Source: Holothuria scabra (lineage: Eukaryota > Echinodermata > Holothuroidea > Aspidochirotida > Holothuriidae). From it: a stretch of DNA of 64,000 nucleotides. Positions 35,601-50,600 of this stretch are shown piece after piece (positions within the stretch are counted from its first letter, which is position 1; each line of letters starts with the position of its first letter). Below the pieces are notes generated by a model, which saw nothing but the letters and a program-made list of their open reading frames with translations, had not been told where the DNA came from and ran no database searches. Location of the stretch: NCBI GenBank assembly GCA_037179385.1, contig CM074185.1, positions 8,737,371-8,801,370 of the forward strand, given 5' to 3'. The position numbers and the translations under genes are program-made.

Positions 35601-38600
35601 TGAGGAATTCTTTGCCAGTAACTGTGACATAAGTGAATTTAAGACTTCAGTTACTTTTAGTAAAGTTCATTACAAAATGTCTAAATCACTGAAAATTCCT
35701 CCTTTAAACATACAATATGAATAAATGTCAGCTTCTAATTTTTTAGTTAGGTGAGATTTAGTAACACACAAAATGAATGTGCTATATAGGGCAAACTAGA
35801 TAAAAAATGCAAAGATTGAATATGGTTTCATACACAAAACAATTCAAGTTAGGTCTCAAATACAGTCCAAATATCAGTCAAGTCGTCCCTTTTAGTGGCC
35901 AACAAGGGAAATAATATGACTATATTTTACAATTTCAGCCCACAGGGGGGTTAGCTATTAAAAATAAGAAAAAATGGAATATGGACATATTGGTCAAACA
36001 AACTATTTCATACAGTAGATATATTCTTCTATCTAAAGGAACTTTAATTCCAGGGAAGTGAACAAAAAATAGCACCCTCTACTAATTCCTTGGCTTATAA
36101 AATCAATACACAATTCATGTGCTGCGACATCTGCATCATAAAAAGGACACATCCCATTAGAAACACAATTTACACAGGGCTATAAAAATTTCTTTAGGAA
36201 ATTAATATGTAAGGGATCAATGCCATTATGAAAATTGTCTTAAGAAATTAATGGCACACCAGCTCGCCCTCAAAGGTACAGTGACATGCCAACAAAATGG
36301 CTTGATTTTACTCCATAGTTAGGAGTAATATTTTCTGTTAAAAGAACTGTTGGAAATATTTCGTTATCTTTTCCGGTGCTCAAGATATGAACCTCTTTAA
36401 AGGCATATTTTCATCATCCCAAACAGTTCCAATTCTCCCAACCTACTTACTTCTAGCCCCTCCCACATTTATCTAAAACTCATCTTTATCCAGACACAAT
36501 CCTAGTTTATTGCTTCATGGCTTGTCCCAGTGGCCATACAAGACCATAATGTGTAATCAAGACACTCTCAGTGCCCATGCTGTGTAATTTAGCTATGATG
36601 CATTGTTTGAATGTGATGCCAATCAAAGAGCTGTACCAATTGAGAGTTTTGATATATGCATACTGAAACTGTAGTTTAGGGTGACGAATGACTGCCTTTA
36701 AGGTTTGAATGTTTCTGGAGTAATTTGATGTATATGCAAAGCATTGAGCATACAATTCCAGTAGGGAAGTGAGGAAGCTCTGTCTAGATTTCCTATAAAT
36801 CCCAGGAAGCTTATCATGGCTCATCTGTGCCTCCATTCATGCCTGATCAATGATTTGTTTGCTAGGTCAGATAGTTGGCTGCTCACATCTGTTGCCCAAA
36901 ATGAAATAGAAGAAATGTGCAGGGCTTATGGTCACTGTGTCCTGCTCTGAGGAATTAAGGTAAATATTTGCCTAACCAGCCATGGTAAAATTTACCTATC
37001 AAAAAGATTAAGTTTAGTAATTGACGGTCAGACGCTGACTGTCCCCTACGGAGGTGTTTGCCATATGTACAATAACAGCAGCATTGCCAGGATTGTGCCA
37101 TGGGAGAGGGGGAGGGGGGTTGAGGCATGACATGAGGGAAAGTCTAAAGGGAGAGAGGAAAAAATGCTATTTTAGGTGTTTTTGCATTTCAAGGTTGAGT
37201 TGAGTTGGGGCAGGGTTCAACCCCCAAAACCACCCCTTGGCTATGCCACTGCACAATAAAACTTAAGATGAAACAGTCACCTCAGTTTGGCCTAGAAGTC
37301 TACTTTGTTTCATGCTGTCTTTTGAGAGTCATGTGACAATAAATATCACGTAATTATTAATTTTGGAAAAGTAACTCATTGGTATAGCTTGAATATGTAA
37401 TGTTTAAGTCACGAAATATCATAAAAGATACTTGAGAACAAGTGAAGTAAGAAAAAAATTTTGAGATCTAACTTTTGCTTCATAGTTAGTTTGGAGCTAC
37501 TTTTTTGGCTCTTTCAGGCACATAGTCAGGATTGTGTAATGGATGGGAGGGGGTAGTGTCATGGGGGGGAGGGGGATGAGGGCACAACATGAGGGGAAGG
37601 TCTAAGGACAGAGAGAAAAAACTGCTATTTTAGGTGTTTTTTGCATTGCAAGGTTGGGTCATGGGTGGGATTCTAACCCGCATTGACTACGCCACAGGGC
37701 TCTTTAAACTGTTACATTAAACACACTTACCTTACAACCATCTGATGACCAGACTTCCATGACATCATCCCAGTAGAGACATTGAGGGTGGTATACCAAA
37801 ACCTTGACATCCCAGTCATCAATCCACTTGAAGGTGCCATCAATTTCAATTTTGATATAGTAACTCCCATGTCCAGGGAAGCTATCTTCTTCAAGGAGAA
37901 AGCTATATGGGTCTGGTGTCACACTATAAGAGTCATTCAACTGAATTTGTTGACCATTCTCTTGGGGGAGAGTGACCGAAAACCTACTTGTGTAATTTAC
38001 TATTGAGTCATAGTACACCCAAACAATCACATCAGGCTCAGCTCTAACATGACCTTTGACCTGTAGCTTGACATGCATCATAGCAGTAGTGATATTTTCT
38101 GTAATATTGAATCCAAAGACTTTTTCATCTGCCACAGAAGTTTGAAGTTCATTTAAAGTCACAAATTTCTCCTGTATATCATTGTCCAAGAGTATGTCTA
38201 CACCACTTTGCATATTATTCAGCACTAAGGTTTCATTCTCTTTTTCTATAAATTCGAGAGCTACCACATCACTTGTCACTAATGCTCCCTCACTGGACCA
38301 CGAGTATGGATTCTCTGTGAAGTGATGAACCTGTGAAGTAAAATCAGAAAAACTTTCACAACCATTTCATAAAGACTTTTGAATAATTTCTCTTTGCCTC
38401 TTATCATAATCTTTAAGATATGAATTTGAATTTGATCATGTAAGGGATGGAAAGGGGGGGAGGACAAATTAAACTAGTTATGTAACATGATCTGATTGAT
38501 GCAAAACATATCATTTTGGCAACTAATATTAATGAGAAGCCACTGCAAGTTGACTTAGTTAGTTAGTTAAATAGAGCTGTAGAGAGAGTTAGATAGAACC

Positions 38601-41600
38601 TGTTGTTTCAAGTCGAGCCAGCCAAGGCCTTTTTTCCAGTTGTGGGTCACTGGCTTGTTTTTCCTACTCCATTGCTTATGCAGAGCATCATGCCCAATGG
38701 CAGGAGGTTCCAATTTTAGAGTCTTTGGAGTGACTTGGGAATAGAGCCCGGGCCTTCTGCGTGAGAGGCAGATGTTCTTGCCATTAGACCAAACACACAG
38801 ACCAAACACACCTCAAGTTGAGGAAAACCACCAAACCGCATAAAAAGACCCTCATACATTTAGCAGGCACTGGAGATAAAAACAACTTTCAGGGAAACCA
38901 TTTTTGCACTGATGTATGGTAAGCATTCTGCAACTTGTCAGACCACCCCAATAATTCCTCGTCAAACTGCATAAACATTGGGCACTATTAAACATTAATA
39001 CAAATATTAATAATTAATAAAATGTAAGTACTAATAAATCACAAATCACAAATAATCTAAAATTGATTAAAAAGCATTAGTCTTACTACATAATGATCAA
39101 AGTCAATGGGGTTGAAGTGTGAGACTCCTACCACTGTAAACTCATTTATTACAAAACTCTATGACCCTACTGTGTACAGTCCATTGACAAAGGCCTAGAA
39201 AACTGTTACAGGTAAAGCTTTGATGTGCAATATTACCAACGAAATAGCAAACCTATCAAAAGTGGAAAAGAAATTACAAATACTGCTAGTAAATATGGTA
39301 CCATTGACAGATATTTGTCATTGTTTGCAGGGGTTTGAACAAGTACATAAAAAAGTCAAATACACTCGATGTCTGTTATGAAAGTAACACTGCTACCCAA
39401 GGAGGCAGTCAGTAGCAGGAAGGAAAAAGGTATTACAGAGAATGCAACAGCATTCGTAAATAAAGACAAGATTAACTTGCATGTGTATCCAGAATGGAAT
39501 CGTACAACAATGCTTCAGAGTGGGTTGAATGTGAGTCCAGTTCCCTCCTGAAATCTTGGGGTAACATGAAGAAGTTTGTATGACCAGGTATTTCCATAAC
39601 CTTGCCATCCATTTCCCATATCTCTTGTCTGTTAAGAAGTGCTTTAATATGGCTGGTTACAAGTAGGGTCCCTTCTTCCCTGGGGACTTTGCTGTGTAAG
39701 ATAGCTGTCTCAATCTCTTTTAGAGTGTGCAGCGCAGTAAGAGTAATATTCCTTGCCTAAACAAAACAGAAATAAAAAGAAAAAAAAAACCAACAGAATT
39801 AGAAAATGCAGTATATAAACTATAAACTGATTACTGTATCATAATGCAACAATCAAATCATGGAGGCCTATATCCAGTTCATGGAGAAACAGTCCTCAAA
39901 CTAACTAGAGGAGTAACAATTTGACACTTGATAAAATACTAGCTATAAAGGTGTTGTCAATAACGGGATTCACCCTTCAAGGGAAAATGCAGTCATGCCA
40001 ATTTGAATTAGTGTAGTAGACTGTCCTTTGTCATGATTGGCTATTAAGGACCACATGACAATATGCATTCTCTTCATTCATGAAATTCACAAGGAGTTAT
40101 TCCTTTGGTTTAACTTTGAATATGCAACACTTAGGTCCTAATTAAAATATTATGAGAGATACTTTTGAACAGAAACCAAAAAGAAAATTGTGACATTTAG
40201 CTTTTAATTCCTTCAAAGTAAGTTTGGGGTGACTGTTCTTGCCATAATGTATATGCATTTTGTGTATTAATATCAGGGGCAGCAGTACAAACTTGGATCT
40301 ATCTCATCCAAGTTAAGATTGGTTGGGTCATTATTGTTAACCCTTTGAACTAAAGATGACCAACATTAAGTTTACTGGAAAGTAAATAAATCCCGAAAGT
40401 TTGTATATAGTTTTGTTTCCTTGCTTGAACTTTTTATAACACTTTTTTGTATCCCTCCAGTGGATTCAATTAAATGTAGTGAATTTGGATAGTGCTTCAT
40501 GCTTCTTAATATAATACCCCCAATTTTCAAGTTGTACAGAGCTGCACACTTTGTTTTAACAGAGTGTATTAAAGAAGAGGCAACAGTTCTGATTTAAATT
40601 TAATGTATGAAATTTTAGTATGGTCTGATGGGAACCCTTAGTCTGTCAAAAAGTAAGTCTTCACAGTATGAATATTCAAAGAAAAAAGTTTGTACATTTT
40701 GAGTTACGGCAGCTGTTTCATTCACTGACAGCACTCGACTCTGACTTGCCGATGTCTGATTGGTTAAAGCATCAAGTTGACTGGATGCTGCCCCCATTAT
40801 GCTGGAGATTCCAGATACCAATTGCCTAAGGGAGAAGTACATGCAAATCACAATGAATTAAAATGGAAAGTTTTGGTCCATTAGAGAAACAGCAAAAACA
40901 AAATGGAAAACAAAACAAACAGACACTTTTTTCAGTGTAAAGACCATCCTCTCGACCCTCACCTACATCCATTCCAACCAAGGGATGGGATTTGACCAAT
41001 TTTAATACAGACTTGCTATAAGTCATATCTCATTAATGTATTTGACATGTATTTGAGTGAAATCAACACAATTTTGCCTTAAAAGCAAGTCGGCCTGAAC
41101 CTTTGCAGAAATTGCATTGCATTTTGCTATGTCCACTTGTAGAGAATGTATTCAGGGAGAGTCTTCAATCCGTTTGCTTGCTTGTTTCAGTTGATTACTG
41201 CATGTGCCCATGGAAGCAAGATTGTGCACCTAACCGTAAGTGTGGGTCATACTACAGCAATATTGAATCTGATTGGATATGATTTCTGTGAGGTTTAGTT
41301 AAAATCTCCAGCTCTAGTAAAAAAAACCTGAAAAATTGCCAAGCTGTGTAAATGAATCGTATTGCATGGCTAGAAAAATCAAATTTCTATTCATTTTTTT
41401 TTTTTTGTGATGTCGTATCAACAGACATCTTTTATCAGAATACCATACATGTGCCCCATAAAAACTGTCTTCTTTAATGTGTAATATCACAAAATAATTG
41501 GTAAAAATTTTATTTTCATAGTCCTGTGAGGCAAATCATATATTTACATAGGGAGGTGAGTTTTCAGCTCTTTCTCACTAGAGATGGAAGAAATTTTAAC

Positions 41601-44600
41601 CTAAAATTCACACAAATCAGATCATAATCTGATATGATATTGCTGTAATGGGACTTGAGCTTCAGCTTCCCCTCATTGCATACCGGTCTGCTCTCCTTAA
41701 CCTGTTCTCAAAAATTCCACCTCATCGTATTAACATCAAGTCCATTCTTTATTCAAACCATCATTTTTTTTTAGCTACAGCGAGAACAGTTTAAGCAGTT
41801 ATGATAGACAACAAAAACTAAGAAAGGAGGCTTATCACAACTGCCGACCCCCACAAATGAACAATTTCACTGCTGCTCAGATCCTTCTATCCAGAGTATG
41901 CAATTTGCTTAAACTCAGGTATCCAAAACAGCTATGTTCAATGAGTATCTTCAAATTTTAAAAATGTTCTTTCTTTATATTTATTCCCCTCCCCCCCCCC
42001 AGATTCCCATTTAAAATGTGATAGTAATTTATTATCTGAGTAGTTAACTTCCCATCATCATATATTTGCAGCTGTCACCAAATTCGGAAAGAGTACTCTT
42101 CAAGTAAATAAATCATGTTTACCTTGCAGTGCCCTCTATTGCTACGGTACTAGCTCCAGAGGCAGACTGCTCCCTGAGGAACGTCCCCATCTTCTGGTAC
42201 ATAGCTGATGCAGAGAGCTAGGGGATAAAAATGAAACTTTCATAACTTATAGACCAATCCCACCAGTGCTTGTGTTTAGTGACTGTAGGTAACCATTAGT
42301 GGGGTCCATCAGCCTTAAATCTCCTTCATTTATTGTCAACATGAATTTCAATCCCTCATATTCAGTGAAATGGAGGGAATCAATTATCAAGAAGCATTTC
42401 AGTGTACAACCATCCTTGGTACATGTAAGCAAATGAATTGAAACATTAAAAGGTGACAGACCCCAGTTATGGCCGACTAAAATCAGGACATCACTTGCTG
42501 TCCAGATTCTTCTAAAAGCAAACCTACAGTTTAAACATTTGAACATATATGTGCCACAAAATTTCAGAACAGAATCAAAATTGCTCAATCCATATCTTCA
42601 TAGAACATCACTTAGCTGAGATATAAAATGCTGATATTTATTCATTCACATTAAAATTTAAGATTTGCACAACAATTTTTATTGTCATTCCTAAGCTATT
42701 CAAAACACACCATTCATTTTATTTTTATTTTTTTTTTTCTTTTTGGCTTTTTCTTTTTTGCTTTCACCTTGGATTTTGGATACAGTATCAACGCTATATA
42801 TCCCTTTATACCATCAGCAAAAAATTAAACAGGTCCTCACAATAAATCCCTACGAGGTGTTTAATACTCCATTGTTTCAAAAGTTTGTTGATTATTTTAA
42901 GATTTGATATAAAAATATTTCTCATTCTTTTTTTGTTAGCATTTGACATTCTACAATTTTTCTTTACCTTTGAGCATATCTCCAATAGAATTTCTTTTTA
43001 AAAGTCCTCCAAGAATTAATCACGGCTACTTTCTTAAAGTTGCAATAATTTTCAAATATGCCCCATTGTGATATTTTCTTATGTCATGGTATCATCTCAT
43101 CTCTAGTTTTAATTAAATACCATTGGAGACACTGTACGTAGGTAATATCCTCCCATATAAACATAAAACCACACGTTTGATCTAGTCTTAGAACATCTGC
43201 CTCTCACGCAAGAAGGCCCAGGTTTGATTCTCAGGTTGAGTCATACCAAAGATTCCAAACCTGGAACTTACTGCCGTAATGCGTTATGCTCCGCAAAAGC
43301 AATGGAGCAGAGAAAAACAAGCAATTGAGCCACAACTGGAAAAAAGCCACGGCCAGTTTGACTTAAACCAATAGATTGGAAACTGTGCCATAAAACTCCA
43401 TCTAACTAACCACACAAATAAATGTGCATCTGTTTGTCCTTGTCTTTGAACACATTTTAATAAGCAAGTTAAGTAATTTGTTGCCTCATGGAATTGTGGG
43501 ACACAGCATGAGATACACAAACCAAGATCAGCCAACTCTCAAATGAAAATAGGGGTCTCAGTCCTACTTTACAGCAGATTAAAATGCAAATTTTTACACC
43601 AGAAAGACAATAAAGACACAATCCACTGCACACAACCACACTTAATATCCCTCTTTATGTTATGGAGGGATGAAGAAAGAATGATTTAACAAAATTTTTA
43701 TGTACACTCAAATTTTGAAACATGTGTGGCAGGTACAGGATTGATTTGTTTATCCCAACAATTCTAAAGGATTTACGCACTTGCTTGTTAACATGCAACA
43801 TTTATGAGCTTGTAATAGGTTTTGGCAAGAACTGCAGTTCATTTGTCAACTTTTTAAATAACTTTTATTTTAAACATGTCTGATTTGATATCTCACATCT
43901 CATTTTATCATTTTATCTCTGGTTTAAATTATTTTCTACAGATATCATAATTTACACTGCAATGGAAACTGTTAGTTGATAATATCGTCAAGTAATTCCC
44001 AAAAACTCCCTAGTTTGGGAGTCTGTGAGGGATGGTACCTACCTCCTATCACCCTATGTATACAACAGATACTCACCATATGGCAAACTACTAACACCCT
44101 GGTAACCCTCCCAACAGAGGGCGCCATACACCATATACTTTCCTACTGCATTTAGACCGAAATAGACTTACCTGTGCATCTGGTGACATTTCTGTTTCTT
44201 CTTGTGTAACCCCCACCACTGCTGAAGATGTCAATTGCAAGGATTCTAAGTCATGTAGTTCAACTTGGTTGAGATTGCTTATTAGTTTCTCTCTAACCTA
44301 AAATATGGAGAAAAGAACACAGTGCAGACTTTTCTTTTCTGGGACAAGTTTAGCTCAAAGCTCCTGTAAGTTTGTGAGTTAAATGAGACTTAATAACACA
44401 CAAACATGAATGTGTTATATTGAGCCCACTAGAAAAAAGGGTAGGTTTAAATATGGTTTCAATCAATAGCATAGCAATGACTGTGTCATGTGGGGAAGGG
44501 GTTGGAGCACGCCAAGAGGGATAAGTCTAAGGGGATGGAGAAAAAATGGCAAGTTTCAGTGTCTTTGGCAATTATTTTTTCAAGTTTGGGTCATGGGAGG

Positions 44601-47600
44601 GGGGGGGTTCAACCCCAAGACCACCCCATGTGGCTATGCCGATGGTTTCAAATATGGTCCAGATTTGTTTTCAAATTCAGTACAAAAAAGTCCTATCCTT
44701 TTGTCAACCCTTACAACATGTGGGAAAAGGTTTTATTCTTAAGCTAAAGGCCCACAGCTGGGGCCCATTCCACAAAGAGTTACGCATGATCTTAAGTTTG
44801 ATTTACTGTTGGCTTAAGTATGGTGAATCAAACTTAAGATTGTGCGTAACTCTTTGTGGAATGGTCCCCTGGTCTGCCATTGTTCCACAGATATTTTAAT
44901 AAATGTTAAATTAATCTGATGATCAAGAAGAATTGATATAATACAACAGTTTTCATCCAGGGGGATAAGGAGGGAATTTATACCAACTTTTCAGAAGTTT
45001 CCATTTATAAAAATAAAAAAATAATGTCAGAATCTTGGTTTCTTGTTTAAGGAGGGGACACCTTTGCAGCAATGTCCAAACTATAAATAAATAACCTTTA
45101 AAGCCCTTTACATTTGAACTTGAGATTTGGCAGAAATAATTTTCCCTCCCCCTCCCCCTCCCCTCGCCACCTTTTTAAGTTTCTGGTTGAATCCCTTCTA
45201 ATAAACAGGGAGAGACCAAAATGCAAGTTCTTATGAAAGTGACTCGAAGGTGCTTTGGACTTCTTGTATAAGTGCAAAGAAGGGATACTGCATGATAGAG
45301 TGTCAAAAGTTGTTTTGTTGTACATCCACAATTTGAAGAACTGAAAGGCACAATTAAACCTTTTCAGGGAGGGAAAACTCTTCTCAAAGAAACCAAATTT
45401 ATTTTCAAGTTTACAAAATGGTTACTTGTCACATTTTAGGAATTGGCTGAAGGGTAGGGGAGGTGTTGTGGGAAAAGTTTGTCCTGCATAACATAACTGT
45501 CTTAATAGATGAAAATTGTCCCTCTCTAACCCTCTAACCTGTATCCTTGTTGCCTTATTGCTGTCATCATCAGGATGTTTCTCTGTCTCTGAATTCAATA
45601 GAGAGGATACTGTAGTGATGAGTTGAGTTGCAGCCTGAGTATCTCCCGATGATAGTAAATGTTGCATCTCGCTGTCTTCACCTTGAGTCAAATTCAAAGC
45701 TTTGTTGAATACATCGGCAGAATCCTGCTCAGGAGGTTCTGTCACCTTCATAATTAAGAGCAAAAGAATGTTTGATGACGGATTAATGAATGGCAAGTTT
45801 TGCTTTTATTGCTGCAACTGCCCCAATACCCACAACAACTACCTTGAACAGTTTCATAAATATAAATACTACCTCTGGTCAGCAGTTACTCAGCCCAGAG
45901 TTAGTTAGATTGAGTTTAACAACACACCACAGACTTATATACATGGACTTAGCATGTAACGTGTACTCCCTATCAGTAGCTGGTCGCCACTGACTGGGAC
46001 AAAAAAGGCGCACCGAGATGGCCACAGTGAAGCTATAAATCGTCTGATTTGACGACGACTGTAATATTTTGAACAAAAGTTAAACGTGAATGGAAAAAAA
46101 TATCATATTGCTGCAATAGATGAAGTGATTTTGACCTTACCTTGCCATATTTCAAAAATATTCCAACTTTCTTGCAAAATATGGGGATATACTTGAGCAA
46201 GTCCAAGCTTTCACACAAATCCATAGCAGCGGCCATTTTGCTGCGCTTTTTCTCACACAGCGACAATGTACCGTGCATTATCCTCTGTCCATGTATATAG
46301 AAAGTCCATGCAACACACCAACACCAATGTGTAATATAGTGTAACCAGGTTACACAAAGTTACACCATAAAGGTAAAACTGCCTAGAAAATTATAACAGG
46401 AGTCAAATTCCACTAAAATGACACCAAGGCAGGAGTCATGTGAGAATCTTCTATAAAGTTTACTTTCCTTGAGATAGCCAAGAATAAGGGAAAATCTGTT
46501 TGTTTAAAAAGCCTTTAGGCCAAGCACGGTGTAGTATATCTGGGGAATTTGAACTCAACCCCGAGACAATTCTTTCTTAATGAGATGCAGCAGCAAATTA
46601 TTCTGCTGGTCTTGAAAATTTAATACTTGACACAATTAGCATACCCTGACATACTGTTCTAGGATTGGCTCCTAGTTTCAGTCATGTAACCTATCTAGTT
46701 GGTAGTGACATCTGGCTTACACTTGGGAAATCTGAGGTTCCATTCCCAGGCCAGGTCATACTTTGAAAATGGAACCTACTGGCCCTTGTAGCTGATGCTC
46801 TGTATAAGCAATAGACTATAGGGATAACAATCAAGTCCTACACAGTTGGGAAAAATGCTTTGGGCACAGGTAGATTAAACCAGAATGTTTTAAAGCAGCT
46901 TATGCTGTTTGATGAAAAAAAATAACCTTCATCGTTAATCTTCAATCTTGCTCTTACATTTGATACCAACCCGATAGAAATCCTTCACGCCATGTTTTTT
47001 TTCCGGTGAAATTTCACTAATTAGAGCGCTAATTACAATAGAAAAAAACTTCATCTACTTTTTTCAGCTAAACCCTTATGCAAAGACAACGGGCTCTTAT
47101 CTCAATTTGACCAATCACAATGCAAGAAATGAATGACGTAAAATTATGCCTACCCTTTGACACAACAATGTACGTATTGCCAATATATCACACATGTTGT
47201 GTACATGCATTACAGGAGTCCTTTCACAACCGTTCGGGCCCAACACAGAATGACAGTTAGTTTCACACGTACGTAACCCAAAGATTGTTTTTGAATGCCA
47301 AGCCACATCATCAAATCAAAGAGAAAATGAACATTATCTTGAAACTTGGGACGGATTCAAATAGTACAATCAGCGACAAAATTAAAAACTGAACGATGGA
47401 GCCGAAACAAGTGAATAGGAATTTGTCACTGAATATGGGTTCACAAATGAAAGGAACGAATTGCGCAGCCGGTTCGATGCGATGTGGAAATTGGACATGT
47501 AAAGGCCGTTTGAATAACGTATGTATCAATTGAACGAAATTTCACTGCATGTTTTGTTTACGTTTTGCTTGACTCCTTCTCAAAATGACCTTCTGAATAT

Positions 47601-50600
47601 GCATCAAATTCATTGGGCGGAGCTAGAGCAAGATAATAAGGCAGAATAGCGTTTGGAAACCGTTGAAATCTTTTCGAATTTTTTTGAATTTTCGGAAAAA
47701 AGACTAAAGTACGTTAGTTTTTAAAGCTTTTTCCATTTGTATGGAGTACAGCCCATACATTTGATGAACACTGGAAACGTAAAAATAACAGCATAAGCTG
47801 CTTTAAGTTGAAATGTAAAAATTATCAAACACTAACTGTAACCCTTGCAATAATTTGACAATATTCGTGTAAATTATTTAAAGGCCCAGTTCTCTCACCC
47901 CAAAGAGTACCGATTCCCCTCACCTTCTTACTGAAGGCCCCCCCACAATTGTGTGAAATTCTTCCTTATCCAGTCACAATCTCAGTTTATTGCTTCAGGG
48001 TGAGTATAGAAAAGCTCTATGTGTATAATCAAAACACTCTCAGTACAGTTCATGCTGTGTAATATAAACTTTGGCAATCTGCATTGTTTGAATTAACAGT
48101 CAATCAAAAAGCTGGGCCAATGGAGAGTTTCTGTACCCCCTACAAGAAGTGTAGTTTGGGGTGAGAGGATTGGCCCTTTAAGTTCAACTGTGTGATGTAC
48201 CTTTTGTATGTTATTGTTATGTTGGAATACATCTTCAACATAATTTATAGGTTAAAAGAGAAGGTTCGAAGGAGTTTGTTGCTTTCCTAAGTAATTTTGG
48301 AATGGGTGCATATTGAGTGTTTTCACTGAAGGCGCAAGCCCCACTTATTTTGCCAGGCAAAACTAGTGCAGTACATACAGTTAGCTGACGCCCGATGTGA
48401 TGTCATGTAAAAGCAATATATTGTCTTTAATTAATTAAAAACAGTCTTTTGGGTCTTCTCTTTGTCCTGTCTGCTTTTATTGTATCATATAATATTGATT
48501 ACATGATAACACTCCAAAGAAAGATGGAGCCAAATTAAAATTTCCAGTCAATTTCAATGATTCTCTTTTTAAATGGGATTTAACATGCAGGATATTTCAA
48601 TGGTGGTTGTCTGCATGATGGGAGATTTTCAGCAAGACCAATCCTAGTTTATACACAAAATACAATCACCTCACCGAGAAACAACCAATGATAAGTTGAA
48701 GTCAAAACATGTGACTAAATCAACCAACCCCATCCCGCCCTTTACTTCCTGCCCCAGGACATTCCTAAAGTTAAACATAAGGGAATCATATGCAACACAT
48801 AATAAATGTAAGAGACTGGTTTCATTCTGTTCACAATATGACATTTTTAAACTGATTCTCCACAACTTTTCATGGTTTTAACATCCCACATACCCAAACA
48901 AAAAGCATTTTCATGACGTTTTGAAAATCAAAATGACTGACCTGACTCTCTCAGATATGATGGTCTTAATTTTTAGTGTGAACACTTAGGGGTTGTAGAC
49001 TTATCTTACTGATGGGTACTGGCGGGCGAGCACAACAATGGGTCTATTCAGAGTGTGTATCAAGTGTGTGGCTGGCTCTCCTCTTCACAGCCACAGCATA
49101 TGCAAAAGGGGAGTGGCTTAAGACTACATTTCAGTGACTCTGTGGACAGTAAAGGCTCATCTTTCAGCAATGGTTGTCATGTCCTTTTGTTATGGTAACA
49201 AAAGGAGCTGCTCAGAAAACCTTCTATGGATTATTGATTTACTGTGCCTTATTTGGGATGCAGTTTCAGTCAGTGTAGCTCTTTCTCTGAATTCAATGAT
49301 GCATAGCGAGCTACTTCTTTTCATACCAGTCTGCCACTCAAAGCAGTTCCTAAGGAAAGCTTTTGTTAGTGAAAACTCACAGCTCTCCTGCTAGCTCATT
49401 AATCTGTGTGTGGACTGGGCTGTGTTCACTGAAGAGTGCACAAGCTGAACAATGGCTTGGAGTTTTGCCCGCCAGTAAGCCCCGGGAAGAATTGGAGACA
49501 GTCCCTTACTGTTACATTGAGGAGAGTGATAGTGGAGGCCCCAAAGGCATCTTTGACCACAACTTCAACAAAAAGAAGAAAATCTTCTGAAGAGGATCCC
49601 AGAGGAAGGAGTGTTTGAGGAAACAAAGGGTCATATCCAAAGTGTAGCAGCGAACCTAAAAAAAAAAAAGAAAACATTTTATGCATAAAAAACTCTTAAC
49701 TTCAGAAACAGATGCTGAAGTATCCAAAAATAAACACAAAGAGTGGAAAAAGCTCAAAAAAAGTTCAAGTTCAGGTAAGTTCAAATATGGCACTTGCAAA
49801 TAGGTGCAATTTCTCCCCTTTTAATCACCTGTTACAACAAGGAAGGGGGGAAACATGGGCATATTTTACAACCCACAGGGGAGGACAGGTTAGTCACATT
49901 GCTAGTGCATGTACAATTATGTCTAGGATGTTCTCCAACCCTCTCCAGTCCTTTTTTGCACTTCCATTACAAAGTGACATGGGTTAGATGGAGTTTTATG
50001 GCCCATGCAGTTTCCAACCAATTGGTTCAAATTGAGCCAATCACGGCCTTTTACGAAGTGACATGGGTGAAATTGGTCTAGATAAAAGAAATCCATGAAA
50101 TTTGAAAGTCACATGACATGCTTAGAGGTATGAGAAGATCAGAGCTGTCCAATGCGGTGAAGTTGACAAAGGAAATGACATGATAATACCTCTCTGTTGA
50201 AACAAGTGCAATAAGTCATTTGTGAATGATCATATCCTTCACATCACTGACATTCAACAAAACACTCCTACAAAACATTTTTTCAAAATTTATCTGAAAA
50301 GTTTGTCAATCTATCTTTTCACACCCATTCTAAATATAAAGAGGATTCTTACATATGGTTTTGTACCAGTGGACTGCACATAGACCAACTCTTCCATGTA
50401 AAAATTTGTACTTTTGCCTGGGTTATTGGTTGATACCCTTATTTCTATTCAGTCAGGCTGGACACATAGGCATAGGCTAAGCATTGCATGTGTGTAGTGC
50501 ACAATGATATAGAAAAGCAGTTACACGTGATGAGATTTATTTATTTCTGAATAATAATAATAATGTCTTATATAGGGCAGAATCCAGAGAAAAACAATGC

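Larger units (their letters stand above)
45746..49509 (-). other. Large intron with nested repeats
   Basis: This intron of about 3.8 kb holds the dispersed repeat at 46020-46280, a decayed SINE at 46685-46885, the 909-bp TTAA element at 46894-47802 and the TTAA MITE at 47882-48177. No exon could be supported in it. Confidence 0.6.

Noticed and set aside
38315..38330. Upstream acceptor for the GAIN exon (start 38330)
   Set aside because: It would need a phase-0 donor upstream, but the preceding exon ends in phase 1. The acceptor 16 bases downstream keeps the frame.
43178..43255. Functional tRNA-Glu gene
   Set aside because: The A-box and acceptor arms are mutated and the segment is fused to the repeated SINE body, so it is a SINE head, not a tRNA gene.
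46033..46278. 81-codon minus-strand ORF beginning MHGTLSLCEKKRSK
   Set aside because: It overlaps a dispersed repeat, has no domain, and the second copy of the repeat does not keep the frame.
47115..47529. Transposase remnants inside the 909-bp TTAA element
   Set aside because: The two short frames show no DDD-type or zinc-ribbon motif that would support piggyBac coding sequence.
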